NCBI GenBank assembly: GCA_016195505.1
Contig: JACPZN010000223.1
Span: 1-5,554, forward strand
Length of the DNA stretch: 5,554 nt
Direction: 5' to 3'
Source: Nitrospirota bacterium
GTDB lineage: Bacteria > Nitrospirota > Nitrospiria > Nitrospirales > Nitrospiraceae
A model generated the notes under the pieces. It ran no database searches and had not been told where the DNA came from. It saw only the letters and a list, made by a program, of their open reading frames with translations. Both the position numbers and the translations under genes were made by a program. Positions within the stretch are counted from its first letter, which is position 1; every line of letters begins with the position of its first letter. Shown here one piece after another: positions 5,046 to 5,554 of the stretch.

Positions 5046-5554
5046 ATGAACCTTCTGAACTTTCTGCTCATCTCCAAGGACCCCGAAATTCGACGACTTC
5101 TCGAAGCCGCTGCGCCTCCGCACACAACGATTCACACAGCACCTACCATCTCCGAAGGGCTGCGCCTCTGGCAGGAGACCTGCCCGGCCCTCATGATCTG
5201 CGAAGGCAGTCCCCACGCCTTGGCGCCTCTTCTTGAATCTGTGCGGCAAACCCCTACGTCGCCCCCTATACTTGCGATCGGCGAACGCCATTCCGTTAAA
5301 GACGCCGTCGAAATCATGCGAGCCGGAGCCTCGGATTACCTGACAAAGCCGATTCTGTTGCAGGACCTGCGTACGTCAATTACCCAACTGGTTCAGCACC
5401 CCATGCCTGCGGTTGCACCCGACTCGCCGCGCGATCGTTTTACGCAGATCATCAGCATCTCGCCTCAGATGAATCTCATGAAGCAACTGGCCAAAGAGGT
5501 GGCGCTAACCGAAGCAACTGTCCTCATCACCGGAGAAAGCGGAACGGGGAAGGA
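5046..5554 (+). CDS. Sigma-54-dependent response-regulator-like activator (NtrC type), 5' part
   Basis: The frame runs 169 complete codons to the window edge without a stop. Residues 1-117 have the shape of a receiver domain: FLLISKDPEIRRLLEAA at the start, PALMICEG around 47-54, and VEIMRAGASDYLTKPI (88-103), which is the typical end with conserved lysine K101. A linker (118-131) leads to FTQIISISPQMNLMKQLAKEVA and VLITGESGTGK (159-169), the beginning and Walker A motif of the AAA+ sigma-54-interacting ATPase. The rest, expected to include GAFTGA and a helix-turn-helix, lies beyond the window. The receiver is degenerate: the residue aligned with the phosphorylated aspartate is E53, the acidic pocket D-D is S10-K11, and the usual threonine/serine is G79. 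It probably works without the normal aspartyl phosphorylation. No -24/-12 or clear -35/-10 promoter was found in the 100-base gap upstream; its target genes cannot be told from here. Confidence 0.9.
   Translation, partial: MNLLNFLLISKDPEIRRLLEAAAPPHTTIHTAPTISEGLRLWQETCPALMICEGSPHALAPLLESVRQTPTSPPILAIGERHSVKDAVEIMRAGASDYLTKPILLQDLRTSITQLVQHPMPAVAPDSPRDRFTQIISISPQMNLMKQLAKEVALTEATVLITGESGTGK

Noticed and set aside
4809..5291. Minus-strand open frame (160 codons) over the end of queG and the start of the sigma-54 activator
   Set aside because: It crosses two well-supported genes and their junction; its product is arginine/glycine-rich without any motif.
1..5554. CRISPR array, tRNA, rRNA, transposase or phage genes
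   Set aside because: No regularly spaced direct repeats, no cloverleaf-like segment and no mobile-element coding region were seen; nearly all of the window is accounted for by the listed genes.

Overview
The window holds seven genes from a bacterial chromosome of moderately high G+C. Five look complete in family terms (bioD, an exported START-like protein, thiE, a DGQHR protein, queG). One is a small hypothetical exported protein. A short-chain dehydrogenase and a sigma-54 activator are cut by the left and right edges. There is no phage, transposase, CRISPR or RNA gene. The gene set and the style of the proteins suggest a free-living Gram-negative bacterium, possibly Nitrospira-like (Nitrospirota). 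That is an impression from family recall, not something the sequence proves.

Left block (1-1117, + strand): the C-terminal end of a short-chain dehydrogenase/reductase is followed, after 115 bases, by bioD (dethiobiotin synthetase). The gap is filled almost entirely by an imperfect inverted repeat whose arms are built from 7-base units of the form NNATNGC. It ends four bases before the bioD start codon. The dehydrogenase may belong to the biotin pathway, but only its position suggests so.

Middle block (1068-3467, - strand): three genes run in the same direction and are probably one operon. They are a DGQHR-domain protein of the DndB-like class, an exported SRPBCC/START-like protein whose start overlaps the end of the first gene by 17 bases, and thiE (thiamine phosphate synthase). 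A sigma-70-like promoter candidate and a GGAGG ribosome binding site precede the first gene. thiE converges on bioD and the two coding regions overlap by 50 bases at their 3' ends.

Right block (3564-5554, + strand): diverging from the DGQHR operon is a small exported protein with eight cysteines. Eleven bases after it comes queG (epoxyqueuosine reductase, the last step of tRNA queuosine synthesis). After a 100-base gap a sigma-54-dependent activator of the NtrC type begins and runs off the window at its Walker A motif. Its receiver domain is degenerate: the position of the phosphorylated aspartate holds glutamate and the acidic pocket is largely lost.

The cofactor genes (biotin, thiamine, queuosine) are ordinary housekeeping functions. 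The parts most worth a second look are the heptamer inverted repeat, the receiver domain with glutamate at the phosphorylation site, and the DGQHR gene standing without any visible phosphorothioation genes.
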